The position numbers were made by a program, and so were the translations under genes. Below, piece after piece: positions 14,372 through 14,465 of a DNA stretch of 14,465 bases. Below the pieces are notes generated by a model, which saw nothing but the letters and a program-made list of their open reading frames with translations, was not told the origin of the DNA and made no database searches. Within the stretch, counting starts at the first letter, position 1, and each line of letters opens with the position of its first letter. The stretch is from RZYP01 sp964386405 (lineage in GTDB: Bacteria > Bacillota > Negativicutes > Acidaminococcales > Acidaminococcaceae). Location of the stretch: contig CAYLRW010000043.1 of assembly GCA_964386405.1 (NCBI GenBank), positions 1-14,465 on the forward strand, in the 5' to 3' direction.

Positions 14372-14402
14372 AAAAGGGTGCCCTGAAGGGCACCCTTTTT
14401 TA
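14372..14402. terminator. Bidirectional-looking terminator between the DUF697-like gene and the next upstream gene
   Basis: AAAAGGGTGCCC pairs with GGGCACCCTTTT around a short loop, with T-runs on both strands. In context it ends the minus-strand gene whose 3' end lies at 14412-14465. Confidence 0.9.
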
Positions 14403-14411
14403 CTATTATTT

Positions 14412-14465
14412 TCAATTGTTATCCGCTGCTTCTGCAATAACAGCACCTAAAATTAAACCTAGCAA
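14412..14465 (-). CDS. 3' end of a minus-strand gene, cut by the window edge
   Basis: The minus strand reads an open frame for 17 codons, LLGLILGAVIAEAADNN, then TGA. A strong terminator follows 10 bases later. The Gly/Ala/Leu-rich segment suggests a membrane or glycine-zipper C terminus. Too little is present to name a family. Confidence 0.55.
   Translation of the reverse strand: MLGLILGAVIAEAADNN

Noticed and set aside
1..14465. CRISPR array, insertion sequence or phage genes
   Set aside because: No regularly spaced repeats, transposase or integrase frames, or flanking inverted repeats were seen.

Overview
The window is about 14.5 kb of a low-to-mid GC bacterial chromosome. Nearly all genes are on the minus strand. 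Strong AGGAGG-type ribosome binding sites, many Rho-independent terminators, an Fe-S serine dehydratase and a HutP-family protein suggest an anaerobic Firmicutes-type organism. Negativicutes is my best guess, but nothing in the sequence proves it. No mobile element, CRISPR array or origin was seen.

Layout, left to right. (1) 16-159: tRNA-His(GTG) on the minus strand, with its own near-consensus promoter. (2) 205-4192: an amino-acid block on the minus strand, transcribed right to left: Na+/solute symporter, HutP-family RNA-binding regulator, strong terminator hairpin, sdaAB, sdaAA, ridA. The dehydratase turns serine into pyruvate and ammonia through 2-aminoacrylate, and RidA hydrolyses that enamine. 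The order hutP-like, terminator, catabolic genes matches the Bacillus subtilis hut antitermination layout and is the most interesting point in the window. (3) 4193-4496: a divergent non-coding region with a GC-rich, probably structured leader before corA. (4) 4497-5750: corA plus a 77-residue orphan gene on the plus strand, closed by a bidirectional terminator. (5) 5763-8652: five tandem universal stress protein (USP) genes on the minus strand. Four of them look like a duplicated short+long pair, and the duplicated unit includes a shared terminator stem. (6) 8768-13811: a promoter, a COG2509-type FAD-dependent oxidoreductase, then a NupO/NupP/NupQ-type nucleoside ABC transporter (ATPase and two permeases) with overlapping genes but no substrate-binding lipoprotein. 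(7) 13812-14465: a DUF697-like membrane protein, a bidirectional terminator, and the 3' end of another minus-strand gene cut by the window edge.

Overall this is a housekeeping and accessory metabolic region: serine uptake and degradation, Mg2+ transport, stress proteins and nucleoside import. The least conventional elements are the proposed HutP-like switch before the serine dehydratase genes, the duplicated translation-start region before the symporter, and the USP array.
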